Below the pieces are notes generated by a model that was not told where the DNA came from, did no database searches, and saw only the letters and a program-made list of their open reading frames with translations. Shown in pieces: positions 54,738-63,236 of a stretch of 64,000 nucleotides of DNA (within the stretch, counting starts at the first letter, position 1; each line of letters opens with the position of its first letter). The stretch is from a virus. Where the stretch lies: IMG/VR virus record IMGVR_UViG_3300035182_000466, positions 1 through 64,000 of that record, one strand, 5' to 3'. Position numbers and translations under genes: made by a program.

Positions 54738-56267
54738 ATGAGAGAAGCGAGTAAGGCAATGAGTCGCCGAAGTGAGAGTGGGGAGTATACTGAGTATTTT
54801 AAAGGTAACGGAATTGATATTGGGTGTGGCAATGATAATATCATACAACACTCTAATAAATTTCCTAATATGCTATCCTGTATTGGATATGATCTACACC
54901 AAGGTGATGCTGAATTTTGTAGGAATATTATAGATCAATCATTTGATTTTTTACATGCTTCACATTGTTTAGAGCATTTAAAGAATCCAGAACGAGGCTT
55001 AAAGAACTGGATACGGATAGTTAAAACTGGTGGGTACTTAATAATAACTGTTCCTGATGAACAACTGTATGAAAAAGGTCACTGGCCGTCTATCTTCAAT
55101 TCACAACATCTATGGTCATTTAGATTTGGTAGATACAATGAACGAGTGTCTTCTATTGATGCTCTTACTTGGTTTGACAACTTTTTAGACGTTAAAGTAG
55201 TTTCTATAAAAAGAATAACAGATAATTATTATGATACTGAAGATGATCTAACCAAAAGGGAAGACATAAGTGTTGAGTGTGCTATAGAGATAGTATTGCA
55301 AAAAGTTGGTCATACTTATAAGCCTATTGCTAACTGGAGCCTAAATGGATTTTGCTTTATGTTAAATAGCCTGGCAATGGGGGATGTTATTGCAGCAGCA
55401 CCTGTTGTTAAATATATGATAGACACTTATTATACAGAACCTGACTCTTATTTAGTAGTAGCTAAAGAAATGTTTAGATCTATCTTTTGGTTTGTACCAG
55501 ATTCAAACTATCACAACTTTGAAGATAAAGCTAATGATTGGGGTATTCCAAAAGGCTGGGCAATAGGTGTGTTAAACCAGAAGAAAGAGCAAGGCACAGG
55601 TATAACTCGTAACACTCCAAAAGCTATACACTTATCACAATTTGCAGCAATGAAGATTTGTGATAAACTTTTAGATTTTGATAAACTTAATTATGTACCT
55701 TTACCTGAAGTAGATATAAGTCATTTTAATACTGATTTCAGTAATGCTGTTATTATAGTGTCAAGTTATCGGGATGAAACAAGGATGTGGAAGTCCGAAT
55801 ACATTTTAGAGGTAGCTGAATGGTTGAAGGAAAGAGGGTATCTTCCAGTATTCATTGGTAAAACTGATATGAATATGGATACACATTTAATTCCAAAAAC
55901 TTCATTGCCTTTAGATGTATCTGAATACGGACTGGATTTAAGAAATAAAACTTCTATACCTGAGCTAGCTTCTATAATGGCAAAAAGTAAAGCTGTAATT
56001 GGTTTAGACAGTGGTCCTATTCATCTAGCAGGTACAACTTGTACACCTATTGTTTGCGGATATACTTCTGTAGACCCTAAGTATAGAATACCTATTAGAT
56101 CAAAAGGAAATACATATACAGTATCATCCGATGTTCCCTGTAATTACTGTGAGTCTAATTGGGCTTCAAGTTTCTGGAATTATGAAAACTGCTATTTAGG
56201 AACTAATGAATGCTGTAATAAAATGACCGCAAATAGATTCATTGAAAAATTAGATATATTCTTATAA
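54738..56267 (+). CDS. SAM methyltransferase fused to GT9 (heptosyltransferase-like) glycosyltransferase
   Basis: 509 residues from the ATG at 54738, which has AAAGGAG; an ATG at 54708 is less well placed. Residues 20-190 are a class I SAM-dependent methyltransferase: GIDIGCG (25-31) binds SAM, with SHCLEHL (75-81) and VKTGGYLIITVPDE (95-108). From about residue 205 the protein resembles ADP-heptose LPS heptosyltransferases. LNSLAMGDVIAAAPVVKYM is the N-terminal Rossmann start and AVIGLDSGPIHLAGTTCTP carries the D-S-G-x-x-H-L-A signature. Together it could add and methylate a sugar. Targets might be fibre proteins or host surface glycans. The cytoplasmic, signal-less form favours modification during virion assembly. 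Confidence 0.8.
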   Translation: MREASKAMSRRSESGEYTEYFKGNGIDIGCGNDNIIQHSNKFPNMLSCIGYDLHQGDAEFCRNIIDQSFDFLHASHCLEHLKNPERGLKNWIRIVKTGGYLIITVPDEQLYEKGHWPSIFNSQHLWSFRFGRYNERVSSIDALTWFDNFLDVKVVSIKRITDNYYDTEDDLTKREDISVECAIEIVLQKVGHTYKPIANWSLNGFCFMLNSLAMGDVIAAAPVVKYMIDTYYTEPDSYLVVAKEMFRSIFWFVPDSNYHNFEDKANDWGIPKGWAIGVLNQKKEQGTGITRNTPKAIHLSQFAAMKICDKLLDFDKLNYVPLPEVDISHFNTDFSNAVIIVSSYRDETRMWKSEYILEVAEWLKERGYLPVFIGKTDMNMDTHLIPKTSLPLDVSEYGLDLRNKTSIPELASIMAKSKAVIGLDSGPIHLAGTTCTPIVCGYTSVDPKYRIPIRSKGNTYTVSSDVPCNYCESNWASSFWNYENCYLGTNECCNKMTANRFIEKLDIFL

Positions 56268-56312
56268 TAATAAGAAAGGATACTAGGTATTATATAGTAA
56301 AGTAAATGGCTT

Positions 56313-56355
56313 CTTCAGTCACTCTGAATATCCTAAGTACTCAGAGTGACTGAAG
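56313..56355 (+). terminator. 15-bp intergenic hairpin, possible terminator
   Basis: CTTCAGTCACTCTGA pairs perfectly with TCAGAGTGACTGAAG around a 13-base loop, the longest perfect stem in the fibre region. The following bases are TGCGCTCC, so it lacks a U-tract and may instead stabilise transcript ends. Confidence 0.55.
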
Positions 56356-56409
56356 TGCGCTCCTATTTATCTCTATCTATAAAAATATCTTAGAACTGGA
56401 GTCTATTCT

Positions 56410-56925
56410 ATGCAGAATTTAATTCTTAAACCTTTTGATATTGTAGCTGTAGATGGACAAAAGTATGTTCCTTACCATTGGCTAATTCAATGGAGAGGAT
56501 TAGATAAAGTAGTTCATTGTTTTCCTATTACTAAGGTACATGAAGATCCATTATTAACTGAAATTTGTGATATAGAATGCTCTGGATTAAAAAACTCTAA
56601 GCTATCTGAGTATATTGGAAGAAACATAAAAATATATAGATACAAATATGAACTTGATTATGAAAAATTATATAAATGGTTATACAGAACACAAACTACT
56701 AGCAAAGGTTATGACTTTATACAACAATATTTATTAGGTTTCATTCTTGGAATAGTAAATAAAAAATATGTGGATGATGATACTAGATGGACCTGTAGTG
56801 AATTATGTTATTGGCTATTTCAAGATAACCAGTATATACTTACTTCAAAAGAAGAAGTATTACCTATGCCAAGGCTCTTTGTTTACAGTAATGAATTTGT
56901 GAAAGTATACGAAGGCACACTATAA
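56410..56925 (+). CDS. Permuted NlpC/P60-like (papain-fold) protein
   Basis: 171 residues. PYHWLIQWRGLDKVVHCFPI holds a His early in the chain. GYDFIQQYLLGFILG followed by RWTCSELCYWLFQ holds the probable catalytic Cys in a W-x-C-S-E motif. This order (His before Cys) is that of circularly permuted NlpC/P60 enzymes such as the YiiX type. Members cut peptides or amide/ester bonds in cell walls or lipids. Positioned among fibre genes, it may act on the host surface or process a virion protein. There is no signal peptide. The catalytic assignment rests on motif order only. Confidence 0.6.
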   Translation: MQNLILKPFDIVAVDGQKYVPYHWLIQWRGLDKVVHCFPITKVHEDPLLTEICDIECSGLKNSKLSEYIGRNIKIYRYKYELDYEKLYKWLYRTQTTSKGYDFIQQYLLGFILGIVNKKYVDDDTRWTCSELCYWLFQDNQYILTSKEEVLPMPRLFVYSNEFVKVYEGTL

Positions 56926-56948
56926 TTACATAATTTATTTATATTATT
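56923..56948 (+). promoter_or_regulatory. Promoter-like motif TTACATAATTTATTTATATT
   Basis: Motif copy directly after the stop of the 56410 gene and about 50 bases before the 56984 gene. Confidence 0.45.
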
Positions 56949-56983
56949 ATTATGATGATGGATATGAGTTACATGAGGTCAAA

Positions 56984-57349
56984 ATGAAAACCTATATACA
57001 TGGTAGTCAAATTTTAGATAAAACTATAGCAAAGGCATACATTGATACTATTACTCCAGGTAGTGCTTTAATAACTAAAGTGTTGCCAGGAGTAGGTGGT
57101 GTTACGCTTGAATCCTCAGGTATTGACGAAGGTACTGGAGATGTAACTATAAGTATCTCAGGATATGTTCATAATCAAATGTCTCCTTCCATTACTTGGA
57201 ATATATTTCATAACTTAGGTAAATTTCCTAGTGTATCTGTGGTAGATAGTGCAGGAACAATTGTATATGGTGATATAACTTATATAGATATAAATAATAT
57301 AAGCTTATCGTTTTCAGCCCCGTTTGCAGGTAAAGCGTACTTAAACTAA
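56984..57349 (+). CDS. Short tail-fibre module protein
   Basis: 121 residues. The C-terminal 60 residues (WNIFHNLGKFPSVSVVDSAG to FSAPFAGKAYLN) are a common fibre-tip module found at the ends of many phage fibres; here it stands almost alone after a short beta segment. It has no anchor domain. It probably assembles onto another fibre or represents a small tip subunit. The next gene starts 12 bases later. Confidence 0.75.
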   Translation: MKTYIHGSQILDKTIAKAYIDTITPGSALITKVLPGVGGVTLESSGIDEGTGDVTISISGYVHNQMSPSITWNIFHNLGKFPSVSVVDSAGTIVYGDITYIDINNISLSFSAPFAGKAYLN

Positions 57350-57361
57350 AGGAGAATTACA

Positions 57362-58780
57362 ATGCCAAAATTTTTAGCACCAGTAGATCTTAGTAGAAAT
57401 GAATTAAGAAACGCTGTAATTCAGAATCTAGCTTCTGCACCTAGTAGTCCAGTCGAGGGCCTAATTTATTTTGATACTGCTCAAAATAAGTTAGGCATTT
57501 ATTTAAGTGCAGCATGGCAGTATTTCGCTACTCTTTCAGAACTTTCGGAAAAAGCAAATTCTTCAGATGTATATACTAAGTCACAAATTGATACCTTTAT
57601 TTCCGGAGTTACTGGTGGAATGAATTATCAAGGTACTTGGAATGCAAACACTAACACTCCTACATTAGTTAGTGGTACCGGTACAAAAGGCTATTACTAT
57701 AAAGTGAGTTCTGCAGGCAATACAACTATTGATGGAAATAATAATTGGACAGCCGGAGATTTAATTGCGTATAATGGTACTACTTGGGATAAGATTGAAG
57801 GAGGAGCACCTGATGTTATTTCAGTAGCCGGTCGTATAGGTGCAGTTGTTTTAACTACTGCTGATGTTGCAGCTAGTCCTGATAAAAATTATGTTACAGA
57901 TGCACAAGCAACAGTAATTGGCAATACTTCTGGTACTAATACTGGTGATGAAACTACCGCTACTATCAAAACAAAATTGGGTATTACTACTCTTAGTGGT
58001 AGCAACACAGGTGATCAAACCATTACTCTTACAGGTGATGTTACCGGTACTGGTACAGGTTCATTTGCTACTACTATTGCAGCAGGTGCCGTAACCTTAG
58101 CTAAAATGGCAGATCTTGCCGCTAATTCTTTTATCGGTAACAATACTGGTTCTGCCACTACTCCTATTGCAATGACCGTTGCACAGGCAAAAACGTTGTT
58201 AGCAATAACAACATCTGATGTATCTGGTATCAATACAGTAGCAAAAGGTGGTACTGGTGTTGACACGTTGACTGGTTATGTAAAAGGTAATGGAACTAGT
58301 AACATGACTGCTAGTACAACAATTCCTATATCAGACTTAACTGGTACTCTTCCTGTAGCTAATGGTGGTACTGGTGCTACTACACTTACAGGATATTTAA
58401 AAGGCAATGGAACCTCAGCTGTAACCGCAGGAACTACAATTCCAGGTACAGATATTAGCGGGAATATCAGTGGTAATTCTGCAAACGTAACTGGAACAGT
58501 AGCTATAGCTAATGGTGGTACTGGAGCCACTACAGCAACAGCCGCACGTACTGCTTTAGGAGCTGTTGGTAAATATGCAGTGTCTATTGGTAACGGATCA
58601 TTAACTTCTTTTACCTTAGCACATTCATTAAATACTTTAGACGTAGCTGTAAGTATTTATGAAATATCTAGTGGTGCAAAAGTAGAAGTAGATATTAATC
58701 TAGTTGATGCTAACAACGTAACCGTAGCCTTTACTGTGGCTCCTACAACTAATCAGTATCGTGTAGTTATAGTAGGTTAA
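57362..58780 (+). CDS. Tail fibre protein
   Basis: 472 residues. The N-terminus (LAPVDLSRNELRNAVIQNLA, EGLIYFDTAQNKLGIY) is a base-attachment domain typical of myovirus fibres, different from the seven-member anchor. A module TDAQATVIGNTSGTNTGDET then Thr/Gly-rich shaft repeats with VAKGGTGVDTLTGYVKGNGT-type units (three or four copies) follow. The end, LTSFTLAHSLNTLDVAVSIY to VAPTTNQYRVVIVG, is a known fibre C-terminal domain. It forms a second kind of fibre in the operon. Confidence 0.8.
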   Translation: MPKFLAPVDLSRNELRNAVIQNLASAPSSPVEGLIYFDTAQNKLGIYLSAAWQYFATLSELSEKANSSDVYTKSQIDTFISGVTGGMNYQGTWNANTNTPTLVSGTGTKGYYYKVSSAGNTTIDGNNNWTAGDLIAYNGTTWDKIEGGAPDVISVAGRIGAVVLTTADVAASPDKNYVTDAQATVIGNTSGTNTGDETTATIKTKLGITTLSGSNTGDQTITLTGDVTGTGTGSFATTIAAGAVTLAKMADLAANSFIGNNTGSATTPIAMTVAQAKTLLAITTSDVSGINTVAKGGTGVDTLTGYVKGNGTSNMTASTTIPISDLTGTLPVANGGTGATTLTGYLKGNGTSAVTAGTTIPGTDISGNISGNSANVTGTVAIANGGTGATTATAARTALGAVGKYAVSIGNGSLTSFTLAHSLNTLDVAVSIYEISSGAKVEVDINLVDANNVTVAFTVAPTTNQYRVVIVG

Positions 58781-58791
58781 AACTTTAAATG

Positions 58792-58826
58792 AGGAAGAGT
58801 ATCAGGGAGAAAGAGGTACTCTTCCT
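58792..58826 (+). other. Intercistronic hairpin
   Basis: AGGAAGAGTA pairs with TACTCTTCCT around a 15-base loop between two fibre genes. It is followed by AATTAAGG, without a U-tract. Confidence 0.5.
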
Positions 58827-58841
58827 AATTAAGGATATAAA

Positions 58842-59318
58842 ATGGACGATAAACGGCAACGTACACTTAATGGTACACCTTATTCTATATCTGGTCATAA
58901 ACATGTTGTTTCAGATATAATTGATACAATAGCTCTTAGGGTTAAAAAGACAGCTAATCAAAGTATTAATGCAGCCACTAATACAAAAGTTATTTTCCCT
59001 GCGAAAGATTATGATATGGGTTCCTGTTGGGATACAACTTTAAGTAGATTTACTCCTCCTGCAAATCAGACTGTAGGTGTATATAGAGTAAGTTGTAGCT
59101 TAAAATTTGACTCAACAAAAGTAGCTAGGCTAATGATCTACATAAATGGATCTGAATATCAAAGACTTTGGGATAGTACGGTGTCTAATATCTGGATAGC
59201 AGGAACAACTGATATACAATTAAATACCAAAGACTATTTGGAAATATATGTATATACTTCTACTTCTGCTACAATATATGTAGCTAACTCAATATTAACT
59301 ATTTCTAGTATATTCTAA
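58842..59318 (+). CDS. Small beta-rich fibre-associated protein
   Basis: 158 residues. It starts MDDKRQRTLNGTPYSISGHK. The rest is a beta-sandwich-like domain (GVYRVSCSLKFDSTKVARLM, LNTKDYLEIYVYTSTSATIY), similar in style to C1q/TNF-like or trimeric tip domains on phage fibres. The H-x-H near GHKHVVSDI may bind metal, as in T4-like fibre tips (HxH motif). A decayed copy follows directly at 59347. Confidence 0.65.
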   Translation: MDDKRQRTLNGTPYSISGHKHVVSDIIDTIALRVKKTANQSINAATNTKVIFPAKDYDMGSCWDTTLSRFTPPANQTVGVYRVSCSLKFDSTKVARLMIYINGSEYQRLWDSTVSNIWIAGTTDIQLNTKDYLEIYVYTSTSATIYVANSILTISSIF

Positions 59319-59346
59319 TAAAATGTACTAATAGATGGTAGAAAGA

Positions 59347-59570
59347 ATGGATGATAAAAACAGTAAACACTTAATGGTGTACCTTATTTTACAAATAATT
59401 CATCAACATGGATATATAACAAATTCTGAAATTTATCTCCTTTCATGAATGACAACACTGATGTACAGTTAGACGCTAGTGATTATTTAGAGATTTAGAT
59501 CTACTGTAGTACTTCTTCTACAATATCAAATAGTAGAGATATAAACTTCTGTATATCTAGACTATATTAG
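59347..59570 (+). pseudogene. Decayed tandem copy of the 58842 gene
   Basis: The start ATGGATGATAAAAACAG corresponds to ATGGACGATAAACGGC of the parent, and TLNGVPYFTN to TLNGTPYSIS after a frameshift. The 3' part reads TDVQLDASDYLEI, an in-frame TAG, then STSSTIS, against TDIQLNTKDYLEI and TSTSATIY in the parent. About half of the parent (its middle) is deleted. The region has no other gene. Confidence 0.8.
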
Positions 59571-59581
59571 GGAGACATTAT

Positions 59582-60343
59582 ATGTCTATTGATTACTTAT
59601 CTTGTGCTAAAATTCTTTATCCAGGCTTAACTGATACTGACTTAGTATTATCTAGTTTAGATGGAGAAACAATAACAATAACTTATTGGAATACTTCTTT
59701 TGGACCAGCTCCAACTTTATCTTATTTAGAAACTGCATATTTATCTGTAGTTAAAAATAGTAAGTTAAAAGAGTTTTCTGACTTAGTAGACTTAGAACTT
59801 AAAGAAGGCTCATTTGGATATACTACTCAAGGACTATCTTCTAATTTTAAAATGAATAGCTCTAGAGGAGACTTAGACAACCTAAAGAATCTTAATGATT
59901 ATCTTTGTTCAGCCATTCTTAACGTAATAAATAGCTCTGAGTGTCCTCCTCCCGGTACTATGGTTCGTGATTCTAGCACTGGTGCAGCAGGAACAATAGA
60001 AGCTATGATTCAACTTGGTGGAGACTTAGAACAGGGAACAGGAATATGCAATCTTTATTTATCAAAATGTTATGGCGTTTTTGATACAGGTAGTTTACTC
60101 ATACATACTACAGATATTCAGTTTTGTGAAGTAAACTCTGTTGTTAAAGAGAATGAAGCTAGTACTAAGGTACGTGATTTTAACAACCAGTTTCATGTAG
60201 TATCTCTAGCTGAACTTAATGCTATTATCCTGGAGCTTCGTGCTTATGGATTATGGCTGTTTAAACAAAAATGGGCTAAAGAAGTAGAGATAAATATGGC
60301 TACGAGTGTAGAACAAGTAGAAGCTATAAACTTTTGGACCTAA
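59582..60343 (+). CDS. DUF4376-like tail fibre assembly protein
   Basis: 253 residues. The first 190 are mixed and unrecognised. The last 55 (VVSLAELNAIILELRAYGLW, ATSVEQVEAINFW) match the helical ending of DUF4376-type proteins, which sit next to fibre genes in many phages and are thought to help fibre assembly or attachment. The position at the end of the fibre operon supports this. The next gene starts three bases after its stop. Confidence 0.55.
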   Translation: MSIDYLSCAKILYPGLTDTDLVLSSLDGETITITYWNTSFGPAPTLSYLETAYLSVVKNSKLKEFSDLVDLELKEGSFGYTTQGLSSNFKMNSSRGDLDNLKNLNDYLCSAILNVINSSECPPPGTMVRDSSTGAAGTIEAMIQLGGDLEQGTGICNLYLSKCYGVFDTGSLLIHTTDIQFCEVNSVVKENEASTKVRDFNNQFHVVSLAELNAIILELRAYGLWLFKQKWAKEVEINMATSVEQVEAINFWT

Positions 60344-60346
60344 CCT

Positions 60347-61384
60347 ATGAAATATTTAATATTAGTATTATCAGTACTATTAGTTCCAACTTTTTGCTTT
60401 TCTGACTCTACTGTTAATCCTAAGCAACCTTATAAGGTTGCTACTATTATTTCATACACTTTAGAAAAATATTTAGATGAGAAGGAGTCCAGAGATAAAA
60501 CTCCTTTCATTAGGAATACTTTAAACAGTAAAGGAAATCTTAAATTTTGGTTTTTAAATTATTCTTTACTATTATCACAAGAAGAAATTAATCGTAGGAT
60601 AGACTTGTTGGATAAACAAGTAGAAAAATTTAATCCTGATATTATATTAGTTTATGGTGTAGTAGCTTTTGAACATTATTTAAGCTCTAAACTATATCCA
60701 AGAGGCTACACAAATACAATCTTTTATTGTATCCCTGATTATTATTATAGGGAATTAGCTTTAAAGTATCCTTATACCAAGTATAAAAAATTAATGAATG
60801 GTACTATCATAGATTATAACTTTAAGTTTATAAAAACCTTTTTAGCAGAGCGAGATGTTGTATATAAAAATATTTATGTTTTTAGAAATTCAAGATCTCC
60901 AGATAAAAATGTTATTTCAGATATAAAAGAGTATTTTCCTTCTGTAGAAGAGGTTATAGTTGATACAGATGAAGAATTAAAGTCCAAATTAGAATCTCTT
61001 CAAGATAAAGATGTTTCAATTTTAATATTTGTAGGAGCTTATCTTAAGTCAGTAAGTAATAACCGGTATATGATAGATTCTGAAATTGCAGATTTAATAA
61101 AACATTATAATAAGAAACATATAGAAATTTCTTTGTTGCGGAACTTAGCTAAATATGGAGTTTTATCATCCTATATTATTTTAAACACTAAAGATTTTTT
61201 ATTAGACCCTGAAGAAACTTGCAACAAGATATTTTATAGAAAGTATCATAAATTAGATATTCCTTTATCTGATCAAATAGGACATTTACAACCTTCATTA
61301 TTCTTAAATAATAACAGAGCTAAGGAATTAAAGCTAGATTTTATTTTAAATAAACCAGAGGGTATAGCAGATGTCTATTATTGA
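60347..61384 (+). CDS. Secreted ABC_sub_bind-like periplasmic protein
   Basis: 345 residues. A clean signal peptide (MKYLILVLSVLLVPTFCFS, cut before DSTVN) sends it to the periplasm. The rest has the two-lobe pattern of type 1 periplasmic binding proteins, closest in feel to the ABC_sub_bind/TrpX group. FNPDIILVYGVVAFEHYLSS is followed by TIFYCIP, then YKNIYVFRNSRSPDKN and KDVSILIFVGAYLKSVSNN. In bacteria such proteins can act as sensors for partner histidine kinases or diguanylate cyclases rather than for transport, and no transporter genes are seen here. The C-terminus overlaps the next gene by 14 bases. A PAS-GGDEF gene lies in the same run, so a sensory role is proposed. Confidence 0.6.
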   Translation: MKYLILVLSVLLVPTFCFSDSTVNPKQPYKVATIISYTLEKYLDEKESRDKTPFIRNTLNSKGNLKFWFLNYSLLLSQEEINRRIDLLDKQVEKFNPDIILVYGVVAFEHYLSSKLYPRGYTNTIFYCIPDYYYRELALKYPYTKYKKLMNGTIIDYNFKFIKTFLAERDVVYKNIYVFRNSRSPDKNVISDIKEYFPSVEEVIVDTDEELKSKLESLQDKDVSILIFVGAYLKSVSNNRYMIDSEIADLIKHYNKKHIEISLLRNLAKYGVLSSYIILNTKDFLLDPEETCNKIFYRKYHKLDIPLSDQIGHLQPSLFLNNNRAKELKLDFILNKPEGIADVYY

Positions 61385-61664
61385 TAAGATAAAATCCTTG
61401 GACAGAGTTTATATTATTTTAATAATAATGTCTTTATTATTAGCAGCATCTATTTTTTCTAACATAGAAAAATCTTTCTTTGTACCAAAAGAAGTAGACT
61501 CTGCTGTTTCTGAAAATCTTGGCAGTTATAAACTAGGAAAAGTGTGTTATGATAAACAAGGCTTAACTGTTTGCGAAGATATCGACTTAAAAGTATATAA
61601 AATTACCATGTATTCAGAAGGAGATAATTCTAATCTTCCTATTTTATATATAAAACTTAAGTAG
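61371..61664 (+). CDS. Small single-pass membrane protein
   Basis: 97 residues. A transmembrane helix at about residues 12-30 (VYIILIIMSLLLAASIFS) is followed by a mostly beta outer part containing two Cys (GKVCYDKQGLTVCED), which could form a disulfide in the periplasm. It overlaps the periplasmic-protein gene by 14 bases, suggesting coupled production. Not recognised; it could be a membrane partner of the binding protein or a lysis-type protein. Confidence 0.55.
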   Translation: MSIIDKIKSLDRVYIILIIMSLLLAASIFSNIEKSFFVPKEVDSAVSENLGSYKLGKVCYDKQGLTVCEDIDLKVYKITMYSEGDNSNLPILYIKLK

Positions 61665-61673
61665 GAGTAATTT

Positions 61674-62345
61674 ATGGATGAACTTTTAAAAGTACTCCAA
61701 AGACTAGTTGGATCTGATACTGCTATTCTTGCAGTCTCTATAATAGGTATTTTATGGTATAAAGATCAGATAAAACCTAGTCTTGAAAAGAAAAATGAAT
61801 ATGAAACTACCTTAATGGAGAAAACTAAGATATTACTTACAAAAGACGATTTAATTTCGCTTAAAATAGGTAATACTGAAGAGATTGTAGAAAAAATAGC
61901 TGACAAGATTAAAGACTTACTTGAAGACTATCAACAAGATATAAAAGAAGCTAAAATAAAATCTGAAGAGATAAAAGCTATTTTAAAGGGTCCTTTAAAA
62001 GATGATATTCAAAAGATAAAATCAATCTTAGAATCAATGCAACTAAATATCTCTGAACATGATGTAAGAGTAGATTTTTCAGAAAGAATAATAGAAGATG
62101 TAAAAGAAACCTTATCTATTATTTATAGTCTTGTTGATAAGATTTTATCTCAGTTAGAGACTAAAGGTTTAGTAGATAAAATAGATAGAGTAGACTTTAA
62201 CAAATCTAACATCTCATCAAAAGATATAATGAATATATTGGATATGATGGGTAGAATAGCTCCTAGAGAACGAAAAAGAGATTCTAAATTAAGTAGATTA
62301 ACTAGAAGTAGTAGAGACTTTTCAGGAGAAGAAGACTATGAATAG
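61674..62345 (+). CDS. Membrane-anchored coiled-coil protein
   Basis: 223 residues. A short N-terminal membrane segment (SDTAILAVSIIGILWY, about 14-29) is followed by a long cytoplasmic-type coiled coil (KIADKIKDLLEDYQQDIKEA and on to about residue 165) and a basic tail (RERKRDSKLSRLTRSSRD). This layout suits a signal-relay or scaffold protein at the inner membrane. A holin-like role is less likely given the length. The end overlaps the next gene by eight bases. Confidence 0.55.
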   Translation: MDELLKVLQRLVGSDTAILAVSIIGILWYKDQIKPSLEKKNEYETTLMEKTKILLTKDDLISLKIGNTEEIVEKIADKIKDLLEDYQQDIKEAKIKSEEIKAILKGPLKDDIQKIKSILESMQLNISEHDVRVDFSERIIEDVKETLSIIYSLVDKILSQLETKGLVDKIDRVDFNKSNISSKDIMNILDMMGRIAPRERKRDSKLSRLTRSSRDFSGEEDYE

Positions 62346-63225
62346 ATTTAGTTTAGAGTTAGCTCGATTAATCTTAGATCTAGAAATGCAGGCAGATAAA
62401 CTTGTAAATGAATCTGTGGTAAATAAGATGTTATGTTGTTGTAGATCTAGACTGCTTAATAACTATATATCTACTTGTCAACTTATGGCTATAAAATTTG
62501 TAGGAAAAATTATAAAATTTAAAGAAGACTTTGATGTACAAAAGACAACAGTAAAAGATTTACGTCATTGGTTTTATTTAGAGAACTATTCTAAGATGTA
62601 CATTAAAAATGCTGTTTCAAATAAAATGATTCTTTTGTTACACCTCTTACAGTCTAAATCAGATAATAGATTTTTTGACCGATTTGAAGTTATGTTTGAT
62701 GAAATAGTACATAGTTTCCAAGGAGAAGAAGAAGATTATTTTAAAAATAGTATATCAAAGATTTTTGATGAATTACAAGACTGGATGGATGACCATATAC
62801 TAGGATTATTAAGTTTAAAGATAAATTGCATGGCTATTGATAATAAGATTCTTGAAGATTATAAAGAGCTTCTAGGATTTAACTCAGAAACAGATGAACA
62901 TAATCTGTATCAAAATTTAGAAGGAATGTGTGGATCAAAACATCTATATGACACTGGAGAAATATTGCACTTGTATTTAACAGAAGAAAATATACTAGAC
63001 GCTATGCCTTGTGAATATACTACTTTAATAACTAAGTATCATGAAAATCCAAATAAAATAGAGCTTATACTTGATTTCCAGTTGTTAGAAAAACCTATAA
63101 TATGCGATGGAACTCATTTATCAGTACTCGAGAGAAATTTGAATAAATTTGGTTCAGTTAAAATAGTAAATCATGAACTTATTACTTTTACTAAGGATTT
63201 TAAACATAAATACTTATTAGCATAG
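62338..63225 (+). CDS. Helical hypothetical protein in the signalling cluster
   Basis: 295 residues, largely helical, unrecognised. Three adjacent Cys occur near the start (MLCCCRSRLL). An acidic helix (FQGEEEDYFKNSISKIFDEL) lies near residue 135, and the last third is mixed alpha/beta (EHNLYQNLEGMCGSKHLYDT, NPNKIELILDFQLLEKPIIC). It overlaps the upstream gene by eight bases and precedes the PAS-GGDEF gene by eleven bases, so it belongs to the same operon. Confidence 0.5.
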   Translation: MNRFSLELARLILDLEMQADKLVNESVVNKMLCCCRSRLLNNYISTCQLMAIKFVGKIIKFKEDFDVQKTTVKDLRHWFYLENYSKMYIKNAVSNKMILLLHLLQSKSDNRFFDRFEVMFDEIVHSFQGEEEDYFKNSISKIFDELQDWMDDHILGLLSLKINCMAIDNKILEDYKELLGFNSETDEHNLYQNLEGMCGSKHLYDTGEILHLYLTEENILDAMPCEYTTLITKYHENPNKIELILDFQLLEKPIICDGTHLSVLERNLNKFGSVKIVNHELITFTKDFKHKYLLA

Positions 63226-63236
63226 AAGGTACATAG

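Noticed and set aside
61371-62345. Holin/spanin lysis cassette
   Set aside because: The single-pass proteins could be mistaken for one, but no endolysin or lipobox is nearby, and the neighbours are a periplasmic binding protein and a PAS-GGDEF protein.
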